A stretch of 64,000 bases of DNA. It comes from Balneola sp. Lineage in GTDB: Bacteria; Bacteroidota; Rhodothermia; Balneolales; Balneolaceae. The notes beneath the pieces were generated by a model. It worked only from the letters and a program-made list of their open reading frames with translations. It was not told the DNA's origin and did not search any database. The stretch spans positions 124,001 through 188,000 of the forward strand of contig JAEPPZ010000008.1 of the NCBI GenBank assembly GCA_017640785.1, in the 5' to 3' direction. A program made the position numbers and the translations under genes. The number at the start of each line of letters is the position of its first letter. Position 1 is the first letter of the stretch. Below are positions 18,497 to 27,588 of the stretch, one piece after another.

Positions 18497-19615
18497 ATGT
18501 ATAAAATTTTATTTGTAATTCTATTCTTATTTAGTTCGTGCAAAAAAAGTGCGGAGCATAGCGAATTCGAAAATATTTGGAGTTTTGAGTACGAAAACCC
18601 CGCTGAAGCATTATCATTATTAAGTAATGCGCCCGTAGCTGTAAACGGATCAATCATCATCGGTCCAGATGGCCAAGTAACTTCTCTTGAAATAAATAGT
18701 GGAAAGAAAAAGTGGTCACTCAATCTTGCTGGAGATGCTCACATTAAAGTTAGTGAACTGTTAATAAGAGGAGCTGAGCTTTTTATAAAGGATGACAGAA
18801 ACGATTTGCTACAATCAATAGCGATACAAAATGGAGAAATCATATGGCAAACATCTTCTCAACCTTATAAATTTTTTCAACATGCCAATGATGCTTTCGA
18901 TAATGAAAATCTATATTTAATTGGGGAAAATTACGAGATATTGATTTTCGATTTAGATGGTGCCTTTGAAAAAAGAATCTCAATGTTGGATTATGGTATA
19001 GAAACAGATGCTCGATCAATTCGTATATTGGACAACCAAATCATTTTCAGCCAAAGATTAAGGCAAGATAATTGTGCTACTCAATTCTGTGGGCGCATCC
19101 TCAGTATTGATAAAGAGACGGAAGAAGTATTATGGGAATACCGAACCGAAAATGGCGGATTCATTTTCGAACCCATTTTGTTGGAAGATGAAATCATTTA
19201 TGCCGGAGTAACAGATGGTTCAGGAGAGTTTGTTGCATTAAATGCCACTAATGGAGAAGTGATATGGAAAACTCTGGATATAATAGGGCAAAGTTATACT
19301 CTCACCGATTCTATGGTCTTAGTTAACGGGGGTGTCAGACTTTACGCTTTGGATAAATTTACGGGTAAAGAACTCTGGAATACAGGACTAGAATTCGGCG
19401 GAGGACATGGGCAGGATAACATCGGCTATTTAAATGGCTATGCGTACCATGCTCATAGTGGCAGGCTTTATATTTTGAAAGGTAATACAGGCGAGATTGT
19501 TCACACAGAAGAACGTTCTCCTGATGGATCGCCCTTCCAGTTACTCGCAGTAGATGATGACAAAGTTTTTATACAAACTTTTAATGCGTTATATGCTTAC
19601 ACAGCATGGGAGTAA
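18497..19615 (+). CDS. PQQ-type beta-propeller lipoprotein
   Basis: A 372-residue lipoprotein starting at ATG 18497; the signal MYKILFVILFLFSSCKK has a clear lipobox. The body shows repeated propeller blades with W-docking phrases such as GEIIWQTSSQ, EVLWEYRTENG, GEVIWKTLD and GKELWNTGLEFGGG, as in BamB and PQQ-like WD repeats. It probably acts as a binding scaffold in the envelope; enzymatic activity is not indicated. An earlier in-frame ATG at 18470 lies inside the terminator hairpin and would add residues before the signal. The next gene starts 5 bp after the stop. Confidence 0.85.
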   Translation: MYKILFVILFLFSSCKKSAEHSEFENIWSFEYENPAEALSLLSNAPVAVNGSIIIGPDGQVTSLEINSGKKKWSLNLAGDAHIKVSELLIRGAELFIKDDRNDLLQSIAIQNGEIIWQTSSQPYKFFQHANDAFDNENLYLIGENYEILIFDLDGAFEKRISMLDYGIETDARSIRILDNQIIFSQRLRQDNCATQFCGRILSIDKETEEVLWEYRTENGGFIFEPILLEDEIIYAGVTDGSGEFVALNATNGEVIWKTLDIIGQSYTLTDSMVLVNGGVRLYALDKFTGKELWNTGLEFGGGHGQDNIGYLNGYAYHAHSGRLYILKGNTGEIVHTEERSPDGSPFQLLAVDDDKVFIQTFNALYAYTAWE

Positions 19616-19620
19616 TCCTC

Positions 19621-20271
19621 ATGAAAAAAATTTCAATTCTTACTTTACTATTGATTTGTATACCCCAGAAATCTGAAGCACAAAATTCTCAGAGTAATTT
19701 TGACGGGTATTATGCTAAAGTTTTTGGTCTATATGATGTAGGTTTTTATTTTCCACAACCAAATACAGATTTCCCTATTAGAGAAACTAACAGTTTTTTA
19801 GCCTTTGGAGCAGAAGGCGGTGTTTATAAAGGGTCATTTTCCGTTGGTGTATCAGTTTCTCACGGTTACGAGTTCCAAGAAAGCGATAAAGAGCTTAGGT
19901 CAAATGAGCTCGACCATATTTCCTATTGGAAAATATCAGGATCTCTCCGGAAACGTTTTTTTGGCACAAAGACCTCAAGTAAAGTGAGGTTACATTTAGG
20001 TGGCTCTACAGGTGGAGGTTATATTCTTTACCAAGCTAAGGAAGGCACCGGCGAAACCAGATTCAATCCAGAAACTGGTCGAGATGAATATCAAACAAGA
20101 GACCGAAATGTTTCTGCCGCTTTTGCAAAAGCAGGAATATATTTTGAGCTAGGTGTGAAAACTAAATCAAATTCTGCGATCATTTTGAATTACCACTTAA
20201 TTGATGCCAGCTTAAGCACAGAAAGCTTTGGATTTAATTTGGCTAAAACCGGATTGATTATTCAGTTTTAA
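19621..20271 (+). CDS. Unknown exported protein, probable small outer-membrane barrel
   Basis: A 216-residue protein starting at ATG 19621, with signal peptide MKKISILTLLLICIP cleaved near KSEAQ. The mature part is rich in alternating aromatic and glycine strands (FLAFGAEGGVYKG, VRLHLGGSTGGGYI) and ends in LAKTGLIIQF, a terminal phenylalanine typical of outer-membrane barrels. It follows the propeller lipoprotein by 5 bp, so the two are likely cotranscribed. The longer start at 19606 overlaps the upstream stop and gives a worse signal peptide. Function is unknown. Confidence 0.7.
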   Translation: MKKISILTLLLICIPQKSEAQNSQSNFDGYYAKVFGLYDVGFYFPQPNTDFPIRETNSFLAFGAEGGVYKGSFSVGVSVSHGYEFQESDKELRSNELDHISYWKISGSLRKRFFGTKTSSKVRLHLGGSTGGGYILYQAKEGTGETRFNPETGRDEYQTRDRNVSAAFAKAGIYFELGVKTKSNSAIILNYHLIDASLSTESFGFNLAKTGLIIQF

Positions 20272-20289
20272 ACTTTGACCTATAGCATA

Positions 20290-20327
20290 AAAAAATAGCC
20301 CCGCACATGTTTCGGATGTGAGGGGCT
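20290..20327 (-). terminator. Rho-independent terminator for the SPOR gene
   Basis: Arms AGCCCCGCACAT (20297-20308) and ATGTGAGGGGCT (20316-20327) pair with one mismatch. Read on the minus strand the hairpin is followed by a run of seven T, so it should end the SPOR lipoprotein transcript; it may also stop plus-strand reading from the barrel gene. Confidence 0.75.
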
Positions 20328-20421
20328 GACTATTCATCAAGAGAGACGCTACTTGAGCGTGCCTTTAATTAAGTAAATGCCTGGCAGATATACAACTAAA
20401 ATTCCAGACATTTAAAATTGA

Positions 20422-20919
20422 TCATCTTACCTTGGAAACCCAGTACCCTGAGTTGATCTCTTTAGCAAGTTCTGCGCCTAAGTTTGCAGCTTCTTCTTTA
20501 GAACCAAAGAATCCGACTCTGACTCTGAACCATACATCACCGTGTTCTTCTTCACCGACCTTTACGGTGTAAGCACTCGGGTAATTTCGATCAGACCATT
20601 TTGCAATATAGCTTTTGGCTTTGTCTTCAGACCGGAAAGCCCCAACCTGAACGGCATATTCTCCATTTTCCATGAAAGTGTAACCCGCGGTTTCTTCTTT
20701 CATCTGTCCTGAAGTTGATTCACTGGACTCAGTAGATTCTGTGTTATTTTCTTCTTCCAGACGAGCCATTTCTTCCGCGATCTGTTCTTGTTGAGCCTTT
20801 CTAAGCGAGTCCATACGAGCTCTTTCCTTTGCTCTTCTTTCTTCTTCCGTTTCACCACAGGCGGTAATTATGGTAAAACCAAGCACTACAAATAATAGTT
20901 TAACTCCAATATTTTTCAT
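20422..20919 (-). CDS. SPOR-domain lipoprotein
   Basis: A 165-residue lipoprotein (signal ending TIITACGE). A charged E/R/A-rich helix (about residues 25-60) leads to a serine/glutamate linker and a C-terminal SPOR domain (about 85-165; YAVQVGAFRSEDKAKSYI and WFRVRVGFFGSKEEA). SPOR domains bind denuded peptidoglycan glycans at the septum, so a cell-division or cell-wall role is likely. It stands alone, with its own terminator at 20290-20327. Confidence 0.9.
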   Translation of the reverse strand: MKNIGVKLLFVVLGFTIITACGETEEERRAKERARMDSLRKAQQEQIAEEMARLEEENNTESTESSESTSGQMKEETAGYTFMENGEYAVQVGAFRSEDKAKSYIAKWSDRNYPSAYTVKVGEEEHGDVWFRVRVGFFGSKEEAANLGAELAKEINSGYWVSKVR

Positions 20920-21080
20920 GATGTAGATAGTTTTATTAACGGGTAATTTTTTTCTTTATTTAACTTACGTTTTAACGGCTTGTTTCCCAAATAATGAAAG
21001 AAAAAACAAGCCATTCAATTATATAAAGCTGTATCTTATTCAGAATGAATCTACTTAAAAGACTTTTTGTTTGAATCATT

Positions 21081-22133
21081 ATGAATACCTCAATAGTAGA
21101 AATCAAAAATATTTCAAAATCGTTTACAAAGAACAACCCCGTTGTAAATGATGTCTCGTTTGATGTAAAGTCAGATGAGATCTTTGCATTGTTAGGCCCG
21201 AGCGGGTGTGGAAAAACTACCACTCTACGTCTAATTGCAGGTTTTGAGTATGCTGATTCGGGATCAATTACGATCCAAAATAAAATTGTTGAGCAGGATA
21301 AAATTCACGTCTTACCTCAAGAAAGAGGAGTGGGATTCGTATTTCAAGATTATGCGTTATTTCCGCACATGACGGCCATTCAAAATGTAGCCTTCGGCTT
21401 AAAAGACATCCCAAAAAACAAGCGGGAAGTATACGCCGAAGAAGTTTTGTGCAGAACGGGAATGGAGAAATACAGAGACAGAACTCCTGATGAGCTTTCA
21501 GGTGGACAGCAACAAAGAGTAGCTTTGGCAAGAGCTATTGCTCCCAAACCAAAGTTGGTATTAATGGACGAGCCTTTTTCAGGATTGGATGCTATGCTCA
21601 GGGATTCAACCAGAAAGGAAGTGAGAGCTGTACTAAAAAAATCCGGAATGAGTGCCATCCTGGTAACTCACGATCAGGAAGAAGCACTGTCATTTGCCGA
21701 CCGAATAGCTGTTATGAACAACGGAAAGATCGAGCAGATCGGAACCCCGGAAGAAGTTTATTATCAGCCAAAGACGCAATTTGTAGCTCAATTTTTAGGC
21801 AGAACAAATTTATTCCGCGCTTATGCCAACGGTGGTAAAGAAGTGGATACACAGTTCGGAGAAGTTCTAATCAATAAAAATGCAGAAGGACTGATCCTGT
21901 GCTCCATTCGCCCGGAACATCTTGGGATTTCTAAAGCTGAAATTGAGGACGATTGTGGAACTATTATCGGAAGAGAGTTCAGAGGTCACGATATAACTTA
22001 TTACGTACTTTTCAGAGGCGACCGCTATATTGTGCATACCGACAACCGGGATATCTTTGAATTAGATGATAAGGTTATTATGAAACCTTTGGAAAAAGCT
22101 ATCGTTCTAGAACAAAACAAAGCAATACAATAA
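21081..22133 (+). CDS. ABC transporter ATP-binding protein (PotA/FbpC-like, TOBE domain)
   Basis: A 350-residue ATPase of the importer type. Walker A is LGPSGCGKTTTLRLIAG, the signature is LSGGQQQRVALARA, Walker B is LVLMDEPFSGLD and the switch histidine is in THDQEEALSFAD. A TOBE-like C-terminal region (about 240-345) places it with FbpC, PotA and CysA. No permease or binding-protein gene is next to it, so its substrate (iron, polyamine, sulfate and others are possible) cannot be assigned. A small membrane protein follows 4 bp downstream. Confidence 0.9.
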   Translation: MNTSIVEIKNISKSFTKNNPVVNDVSFDVKSDEIFALLGPSGCGKTTTLRLIAGFEYADSGSITIQNKIVEQDKIHVLPQERGVGFVFQDYALFPHMTAIQNVAFGLKDIPKNKREVYAEEVLCRTGMEKYRDRTPDELSGGQQQRVALARAIAPKPKLVLMDEPFSGLDAMLRDSTRKEVRAVLKKSGMSAILVTHDQEEALSFADRIAVMNNGKIEQIGTPEEVYYQPKTQFVAQFLGRTNLFRAYANGGKEVDTQFGEVLINKNAEGLILCSIRPEHLGISKAEIEDDCGTIIGREFRGHDITYYVLFRGDRYIVHTDNRDIFELDDKVIMKPLEKAIVLEQNKAIQ

Positions 22134-22137
22134 CATT

Positions 22138-22428
22138 ATGGGACTTTTTGATTTTCTTATCTATTTACTAATCGCTGCAATTTGCGGTGGAATCGGTCAA
22201 AGTTTAGGCGGTTTTAAAATTGGGAGTGGTGGTTGTCTTATCTCGGCCGGTGTTGGATTTATCGGTGCTATACTTGGTAAGTGGATCGCAGTAGAACTGG
22301 ATCTTCCTCGCTTTTGGTCAATAGAAATAGCCGGTAGAGAGTTTCCCATCATTTGGTCCATTATTGGTGCTGCAATTCTTTCAGGTGTTCTCGGAGCTGT
22401 TTTAAAAGGAAAGAGTAAGCTTAAATAG
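22138..22428 (+). CDS. GlsB/YeaQ/YmgE-like small membrane protein
   Basis: A 96-residue hydrophobic protein with three predicted membrane helices (residues about 2-20, 30-50 and 70-90) and glycine-rich packing motifs (AAICGGIGQSLGG, ISAGVGFIGAILGKW), resembling the GlsB/YeaQ/YmgE transglycosylase-associated family. These are linked to stress in several bacteria, but no biochemical role is established. It is probably cotranscribed with the ABC ATPase (4-bp gap). The family match is moderate. Confidence 0.7.
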   Translation: MGLFDFLIYLLIAAICGGIGQSLGGFKIGSGGCLISAGVGFIGAILGKWIAVELDLPRFWSIEIAGREFPIIWSIIGAAILSGVLGAVLKGKSKLK

Positions 22429-22456
22429 TTTTTTAGTTTTAAGAGCCTTAACTGTA

Positions 22457-22464
22457 TAATTTTG
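22457..22464 (+). promoter_or_regulatory. Candidate Bacteroidota-type -7 box for the DUF5686 gene
   Basis: TAATTTTG fits the TAnnTTTG -7 consensus and lies 51 bp before the ATG of the DUF5686 gene. No convincing -33 TTG box is seen upstream. It is a single motif in AT-rich DNA and is weaker than the boxes before the RNA genes. Confidence 0.35.
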
Positions 22465-22514
22465 TACAGATTGTTTCGTATCCATTGAAACAATAGATCT
22501 CAAATTCAGTAAAG

Positions 22515-24968
22515 ATGCCGGAACAAAAAAAGGCTATGCTCAAAAAACTATTACTACTTTCTTTCATTTTTCTTACTTCAACATCTGCATTCGCACAAAT
22601 CCGGGTTGATGGTATAGTAGCGGATGCGAAAACCGGTGAGCGCCTTCCTGCTGCACATGTTATCATTGAAGGAACCTATACCGGAACAATTGCCAACGAA
22701 GACGGGGAATTCAGCCTGATAGTCCGTTCTTTCCCTGCTACTATCGTAGTTCGCTATATTGGATTTGAGACTCAAAAAAAGACTATTGACAGAAATCATT
22801 CCGAACCGCTGGATTTTCTATTGAAAGAATCTGTTGCTGAAATGGAACAACTTGTAGTAACTACAGAAGATCCGGCTATTGCCATCATGAAAGAAGTGAT
22901 TGCCAGAAAAAAGATCTGGAGAGCAAAACTTAATACCTACAGAGCGGAAGCCTATTCCAGACAGCAGCTTTTAAATGATACAACAATCGTTTCTGTAACT
23001 GAAAGTGTTTCTGAAGTTTTCTGGGATAGAAGAAGAGGCCCGCGAGAGGTCCTTAAATCCCGAAGACAAACTGCAAATATGGAAGGTGCGGATAACTTTG
23101 CGGGCGTAAGTTATTTACCTAATTTTTATGATGATGAGCTGGATATTGCAGGTTTTGATGTTGTAGGTATTACGGATGAAAGAGCTTTAAAATATTATAC
23201 ATTTAAACTTGTCGACTTTACCAGTATTGATAATAAAATTGTTTTTGAGATCTCTGTCGAACCTAAACGTAAACTTCAGCCTCTTTTTGAAGGTACGATC
23301 TTTGTGCTGGACGAAGATTTTGCGCTTTTATCCGTAAAACTGAAACCGAATAACGTTATCGTTTTTCCTCCTCCCGTTCAGGATTTCAACTTATACTATG
23401 AACAACAGTTCAGTAATTTTGGAGGAGACTTCTGGCTACCGGTTGATGTTCGGATAGATGGCTTAGTTGAAGTTGGGATTGTTGGTTTGAGATTCCCTCC
23501 AATTGGTTTCCATCAGGTTTCCAAAATGAATAACTATCAGGTTAATGTAACTATGCCGGATTCACTATATGAGGACAATAGCCTTTTTAGCATAGACTCA
23601 ACTACAATTAACAAACCTGACTCCGTTTTTACCAACACAATAGAACCCGTTCCCTTATCAGCCAAAGAAGAAGCCGCTTACAAAACTTTGGACAGCACAG
23701 CTACACTTGAGAAGTCCTTTCGTCCAAAAGGGTTTTTAACCCGTTTTATAGATTGGGATGAAGAAACAAGTGACGGTGAAACAACCGTTTCAGTTGGATC
23801 AAGCTCAGGAAAAGGAGGAAATACAGGCAACGGAACAAACCGCAAAAACGGCTTTACTTCTAAACTATTATCCAACCTTTCACCCGTAGGTCGCTTCAAC
23901 AGAGTAGACGTATTTAATGTTGGACTGGAACACGAACGCAGATATTATAACCGAAGACTTCGTTCAACAGTAAATTTTGGATATAGCTTTGGTTATGAGG
24001 ATTACACTTACGGAACCGCTTTAAGTTGGTGGCCACTGGCAAATACACGACGGTTTGTGGTTTCCGCAAAATATCATGCTGATACATTCAGTAGCTACGA
24101 GTCTGACCTTTACGGGATAACATTCGCCAGTGCTATGCCTCTTTTTGGCTTTGATGATTACTTCAATTACTACAGAAATGAGGGGTTAGAAATCGGAACA
24201 GGATACAGACCTCCTCGCCACAGATTTACTTACAGATTATACTATAACTACGAGGAACACAGTTCTATCAATTATAAAACCAGTTATGATATATTAGGCT
24301 GGGATAACCTACAGAGAATAAATCCCCAAATTGAAGATGGTACTTTAAGTGCTGTTAGGTTCCAAATTACACGCGGGGACTTAACCAATAATTTTGGAGT
24401 GGTTGAGCTCAATGGAGCCAGTTTAACCGTGGAGCAATCCGCCAAAGCCATTGGCAGTGATTGGGATTATACCAGATTTAAGATCAATCTTTTTAAGCGA
24501 TTCAATACTTTCTATAAAAAACGTTTCTTTCCCAATGCGCTGGATATTCGGGTAAATGCCGGGACATATTTAGGTGACTTGCCTGTACAAAAAAATGGCG
24601 CTTTAGATGCTTCTTTTGGATACATCACTCCTTTCGGAGCTTTCAAATCCAAGAGATATATTCCCTATCAGGGAGCCAGCTACTTTGCGGTTAATGCAGA
24701 ACATAATTTCCGCAGTGTGCCTTTAGAAATGCTCGGATGGAGAAACGCTCCGAAAACTGGCCTTTCTATAATTGCGTTTGCAGGTGTTGGTAAAACCTGG
24801 AATACCTCTTCCAATATCACCCGTTATGGACTAGTCGGAACCAACGATCTCCACCTTGAAGTTGGTGGTTCTGTAAGTAACATATTCAACCTCTTTCGCT
24901 TCGATCTGGCCTTCAGAATTGATGAGCCCGGTGTTTTCCCCGGAGTTAGCGTAGCAAGATTTTTCTGA
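22515..24968 (+). CDS. DUF5686 outer-membrane protein with carboxypeptidase-regulatory-like domain
   Basis: An 817-residue outer-membrane protein. A signal peptide ending SAFAQ is followed by a CarboxypepD_reg-like beta-sandwich (about 30-110; VDGIVADAKTGERLPAAHV), then a DUF5686 region and a C-terminal barrel whose last strand ends VARFF. A glycine/serine-rich low-complexity spacer lies near residues 425-445. In Bacteroidota such proteins are TonB-related in layout but not classic receptors, and their role is unknown. Start 22515 gives a polar start before the signal; ATG 22536 is an alternative. Confidence 0.85.
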   Translation: MPEQKKAMLKKLLLLSFIFLTSTSAFAQIRVDGIVADAKTGERLPAAHVIIEGTYTGTIANEDGEFSLIVRSFPATIVVRYIGFETQKKTIDRNHSEPLDFLLKESVAEMEQLVVTTEDPAIAIMKEVIARKKIWRAKLNTYRAEAYSRQQLLNDTTIVSVTESVSEVFWDRRRGPREVLKSRRQTANMEGADNFAGVSYLPNFYDDELDIAGFDVVGITDERALKYYTFKLVDFTSIDNKIVFEISVEPKRKLQPLFEGTIFVLDEDFALLSVKLKPNNVIVFPPPVQDFNLYYEQQFSNFGGDFWLPVDVRIDGLVEVGIVGLRFPPIGFHQVSKMNNYQVNVTMPDSLYEDNSLFSIDSTTINKPDSVFTNTIEPVPLSAKEEAAYKTLDSTATLEKSFRPKGFLTRFIDWDEETSDGETTVSVGSSSGKGGNTGNGTNRKNGFTSKLLSNLSPVGRFNRVDVFNVGLEHERRYYNRRLRSTVNFGYSFGYEDYTYGTALSWWPLANTRRFVVSAKYHADTFSSYESDLYGITFASAMPLFGFDDYFNYYRNEGLEIGTGYRPPRHRFTYRLYYNYEEHSSINYKTSYDILGWDNLQRINPQIEDGTLSAVRFQITRGDLTNNFGVVELNGASLTVEQSAKAIGSDWDYTRFKINLFKRFNTFYKKRFFPNALDIRVNAGTYLGDLPVQKNGALDASFGYITPFGAFKSKRYIPYQGASYFAVNAEHNFRSVPLEMLGWRNAPKTGLSIIAFAGVGKTWNTSSNITRYGLVGTNDLHLEVGGSVSNIFNLFRFDLAFRIDEPGVFPGVSVARFF

Positions 24969-24991
24969 TCTAAAAATATAGTGACATAAAA

Positions 24992-25021
24992 AAAGGCGAG
25001 CCAAATGACTCGCCTTTCAAA
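24992..25021. terminator. Bidirectional terminator between convergent genes
   Basis: Perfect 9-bp arms AAAGGCGAG (24992-25000) and CTCGCCTTT (25009-25017) with an 8-base loop lie between the convergent DUF5686 and OmpA genes. A tracts on the left and T on the right suit termination on both strands. Confidence 0.8.
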
Positions 25022-25038
25022 TTGAATTAATTCAATTT

Positions 25039-25992
25039 TTATTTCTTTGGAGAATACTTTAGAGTACTAATTGGGTGTGATTCTGCGCGTCTGTTCGCTT
25101 CACATCCTCTTTCTTCTGTTTCGTCCATACAAGCAACCGGTGCTTTACCAAGTCCTCTTGATTCAATTCTGTCAGCAGAAATTCCATTATTTGTATAGAA
25201 ATCTACTACTGATTTAGCACGACGTAAACTAAGTCTTAAGTTATACTGATCTCCACCAACATGATCGGTGTAAGCATCAACACGAACTCTGAATGCAGGA
25301 GCATTTCTAAGTAGCTCAACATTTTCAGCAAGGTTTGCTGCAGCTGCATCGCTAATGTTTGAACGATCAAATCCAAAATTAATAGTATTAAAAGCGTTCA
25401 TATCAATGAAAACCGGATCAGAACCGTCCATTGGATTTGTTCCCATTTCAAGCTCCTGACCGTCAGAGAAACCGTCTCCATCTGAATCAGGATTGTTAGG
25501 ATCTGTACCATGAGTGTTGATTTCATCTACATCTGACACGCCATCTCCGTCCGCATCGCCATTGGCGTCATTTGGATCTGTGTTGTATCTGTTAATTTCG
25601 TCACCATCACTTAGTCCGTCACCATCTGTGTCAGCATTGTTAGGATCTGTGTTATAAGAATTAACTTCGTCACCGTCACTTATTCCGTCACCGTCTGTGT
25701 CAGCTACTAGTGGGTTTGTATTGTATTCGTTCACTTCCTGACCATCGGTAAGTCCATCATCGTCAGTATCAGCATCTAAAGGATCTGTATCGTGCACATA
25801 CATTTCAGAGTAATCTTTTAAACTGTCGGCATCAGTATCTAGTGTGCGTAAGGTTTCTTCATCTAAAGATCTTAAATACTCCATAGTACGCTCTGAAGGA
25901 GCTAAAATTTCTTCTGTACCCGAGCAAGCGGTAAATACAGCAAAAACCAGCAATGTGGAGAAAAGAGTTAAGGTTAGTCTTGAGTTTTTCAT
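25039..25992 (-). CDS. OmpA-family protein with thrombospondin type 3 repeats
   Basis: A 317-residue lipoprotein with start at 25992 (MKNSRLTLTLFSTLLVFAVF, lipobox near FTACSG). About five acidic calcium-binding type 3 repeats (DTDGDGISDGDEV and similar) span residues about 50-185. The C-terminal OmpA domain (about 190-310) holds the peptidoglycan-binding helix in LRLSLRRAKSVVDF and ends with ANRRAES. It should link the outer membrane to the cell wall. A longer frame starting at 26046 adds 18 residues before the signal and is unlikely. Confidence 0.93.
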   Translation of the reverse strand: MKNSRLTLTLFSTLLVFAVFTACSGTEEILAPSERTMEYLRSLDEETLRTLDTDADSLKDYSEMYVHDTDPLDADTDDDGLTDGQEVNEYNTNPLVADTDGDGISDGDEVNSYNTDPNNADTDGDGLSDGDEINRYNTDPNDANGDADGDGVSDVDEINTHGTDPNNPDSDGDGFSDGQELEMGTNPMDGSDPVFIDMNAFNTINFGFDRSNISDAAAANLAENVELLRNAPAFRVRVDAYTDHVGGDQYNLRLSLRRAKSVVDFYTNNGISADRIESRGLGKAPVACMDETEERGCEANRRAESHPISTLKYSPKK

Positions 25993-26164
25993 CGTTATTG
26001 ATTTCGTTGTAGTTATTTTGTTCTTGTTTAAAATATTGGCTTCCAAAAAATTATCAGCAAGCTTGAAGCTCTTTTCAAAAAAAATTAAAATCTTTTTGTA
26101 TCTATATAAAGTAAGAAAATTTAGAGTTCTTTAAAACGAAGTATAAAGTTGTTTATAAATTATT

Positions 26165-26172
26165 TATTTTTG
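26165..26172 (+). promoter_or_regulatory. Candidate -7 box for tRNA-Ala
   Basis: TATTTTTG matches TAnnTTTG and ends 10 bp before the tRNA. A TTG lies at 26149-26151, closer than the usual spacing for a -33 box. The position matches the boxes before the other two RNA genes. Confidence 0.5.
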
Positions 26173-26182
26173 ACCTCAAAAT

Positions 26183-26256
26183 GGGGCTATAGCTCAGTTG
26201 GCTAGAGCGTCGCGCTGGCAGCGCGAAGGTCCAGGGTTCGAATCCCTGTAGCTCCA
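26183..26256 (+). tRNA. tRNA-Ala (GGC)
   Basis: The 74-base sequence folds into a full cloverleaf: acceptor GGGGCTA with TAGCTCC, D arm GCTC/GAGC, anticodon arm TCGCG-CTGGCAG-CGCGA and T arm CAGGG-TTCGAAT-CCCTG. The anticodon is GGC (alanine). The discriminator is A and the CCA end is not encoded. It is a lone tRNA, not part of a cluster. Confidence 0.95.
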
Positions 26257-26396
26257 CTTTTTAACACTTAAAGGCTCTTTAGGTATATATATTCCTATTT
26301 TTTCAATTATTAAAAAGCCCACATTTTTTAAAAAAAAATGGAAAGGTAGTTCAGTTTTAGTATTATGCTCTTTGAATAATAACAAGGGATGTATTT

Positions 26397-27587
26397 ATGT
26401 ATAGTCTAAAAGTAAAAAAAATACCTGCTTTATTAGTTTTACTAGCAGTATTTGCTTTTGTTCCCAACAAAAAGATAATTGCTCAAAACCAAATAATAAG
26501 TCTTGAAATAGAAGTGAGTGATGTTCTATCCAATTCACAATTTATTGGTTTAACCAACTTAGGACTTGATAGTGAAGGTCGCGGCCCTGTTTTAGTATCC
26601 GGCTTTATCCAAAACGAAAAAAATGAAGTTGTTTCTGATCTCTTTCTGGAGATAAGGGTGTTTGCAGGAAAGGTCGGAGAAATTGTAAATGTAATTTCCC
26701 AACCAGAGTTTCCTTTTTCACTTCAACCAATGCAATCTGTTTATGTTAATAATAATACATTATCAGAAGATGGTGTGCCGGGAATAACGGAAAGAGTAAA
26801 GTTCGATGGTGGTTTAACCACTGAAGGTGACCAATTTATTGAAAGTTTGGATGGTTCTACTACTTTACCAGCAGATATTTATTCGATTGAAGCCATCATT
26901 TTCCAAAATACTAATGAAAACGGAAGAGTTGATTTAGCATCCGTTACGGCGGAAATAGGAGGGGGTGTTCCTGTATCTGAGTCCGTGGATTTCTTTCTTA
27001 GGACTCCCGGCGATGTTACAGATGCCAACGTTGAAATAACTAACCCATATCCACAATTCAGCTGGGAAGGCGAACAAGGTATTGAATATCGTTTATTAGT
27101 AGTGAAAGGATCAGACACAGACAGCCCTGAGTCGCTGTTGCAGAGCGCCCGAAGTTCCGCTCCTCCTGCTGACGGGGGTTCTTTGCTCCAATATGAGAAT
27201 TTGGATGTAGAAGTAGTAGGAGAATCTTTTCAGTATCCATCTTCCGGAGCTCAACCGCTTGAACCAGGGCAAACTTACTATTGGCAATTAAGTACTTCTA
27301 TACAATCCGGAGTTAACTTTGAAGAAAGAACTTCTGAAATCTGGAGTTTTAAGTTATCAGAACCTGAAACTACTGATGCACCTATCACAATAACAGAAGA
27401 AACGAAAAAAGCTATTGTAAACCTTGTAGGAAATGGAAGGTTTGAAAACCTATTAAGCTCCGGTTATACTTTTCAAAGCTTTCAAATAGATGGAGTTACT
27501 TATTCCGGGAATCAGGCTTCTATAATTTTAGCTGAATTGCTTAGAAAAATAGAAACCGGTGAAATAGTTTTAAGTGGGGGCAATTGA
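26397..27587 (+). CDS. Unknown exported protein, first gene of the FecR/CHASE2 operon
   Basis: A 396-residue exported protein (signal ending near KIIAQN) that I do not recognise by family. It has beta-rich sections, including an Ig/FN3-like stretch at about residues 215-310 (FSWEGEQGIEYRLLVV, YYWQLSTSI), and a helical C-terminal tail. No membrane segment follows the signal, so it is probably periplasmic or surface-attached. It starts the four-gene operon: the FecR-domain gene begins 1 bp after its stop. Co-occurrence suggests a role in envelope signalling with the cyclase. Confidence 0.8.
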   Translation: MYSLKVKKIPALLVLLAVFAFVPNKKIIAQNQIISLEIEVSDVLSNSQFIGLTNLGLDSEGRGPVLVSGFIQNEKNEVVSDLFLEIRVFAGKVGEIVNVISQPEFPFSLQPMQSVYVNNNTLSEDGVPGITERVKFDGGLTTEGDQFIESLDGSTTLPADIYSIEAIIFQNTNENGRVDLASVTAEIGGGVPVSESVDFFLRTPGDVTDANVEITNPYPQFSWEGEQGIEYRLLVVKGSDTDSPESLLQSARSSAPPADGGSLLQYENLDVEVVGESFQYPSSGAQPLEPGQTYYWQLSTSIQSGVNFEERTSEIWSFKLSEPETTDAPITITEETKKAIVNLVGNGRFENLLSSGYTFQSFQIDGVTYSGNQASIILAELLRKIETGEIVLSGGN

Positions 27588-27588
27588 A

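Noticed and set aside
21081..22133. A complete ABC importer
   Set aside because: Only the ATPase gene is found; no permease or binding protein gene is adjacent.
25450..25800. Near-regular repeats of about 60 bp that at first look like a CRISPR array
   Set aside because: They encode the calcium-binding type 3 repeats of the OmpA protein in one open frame.
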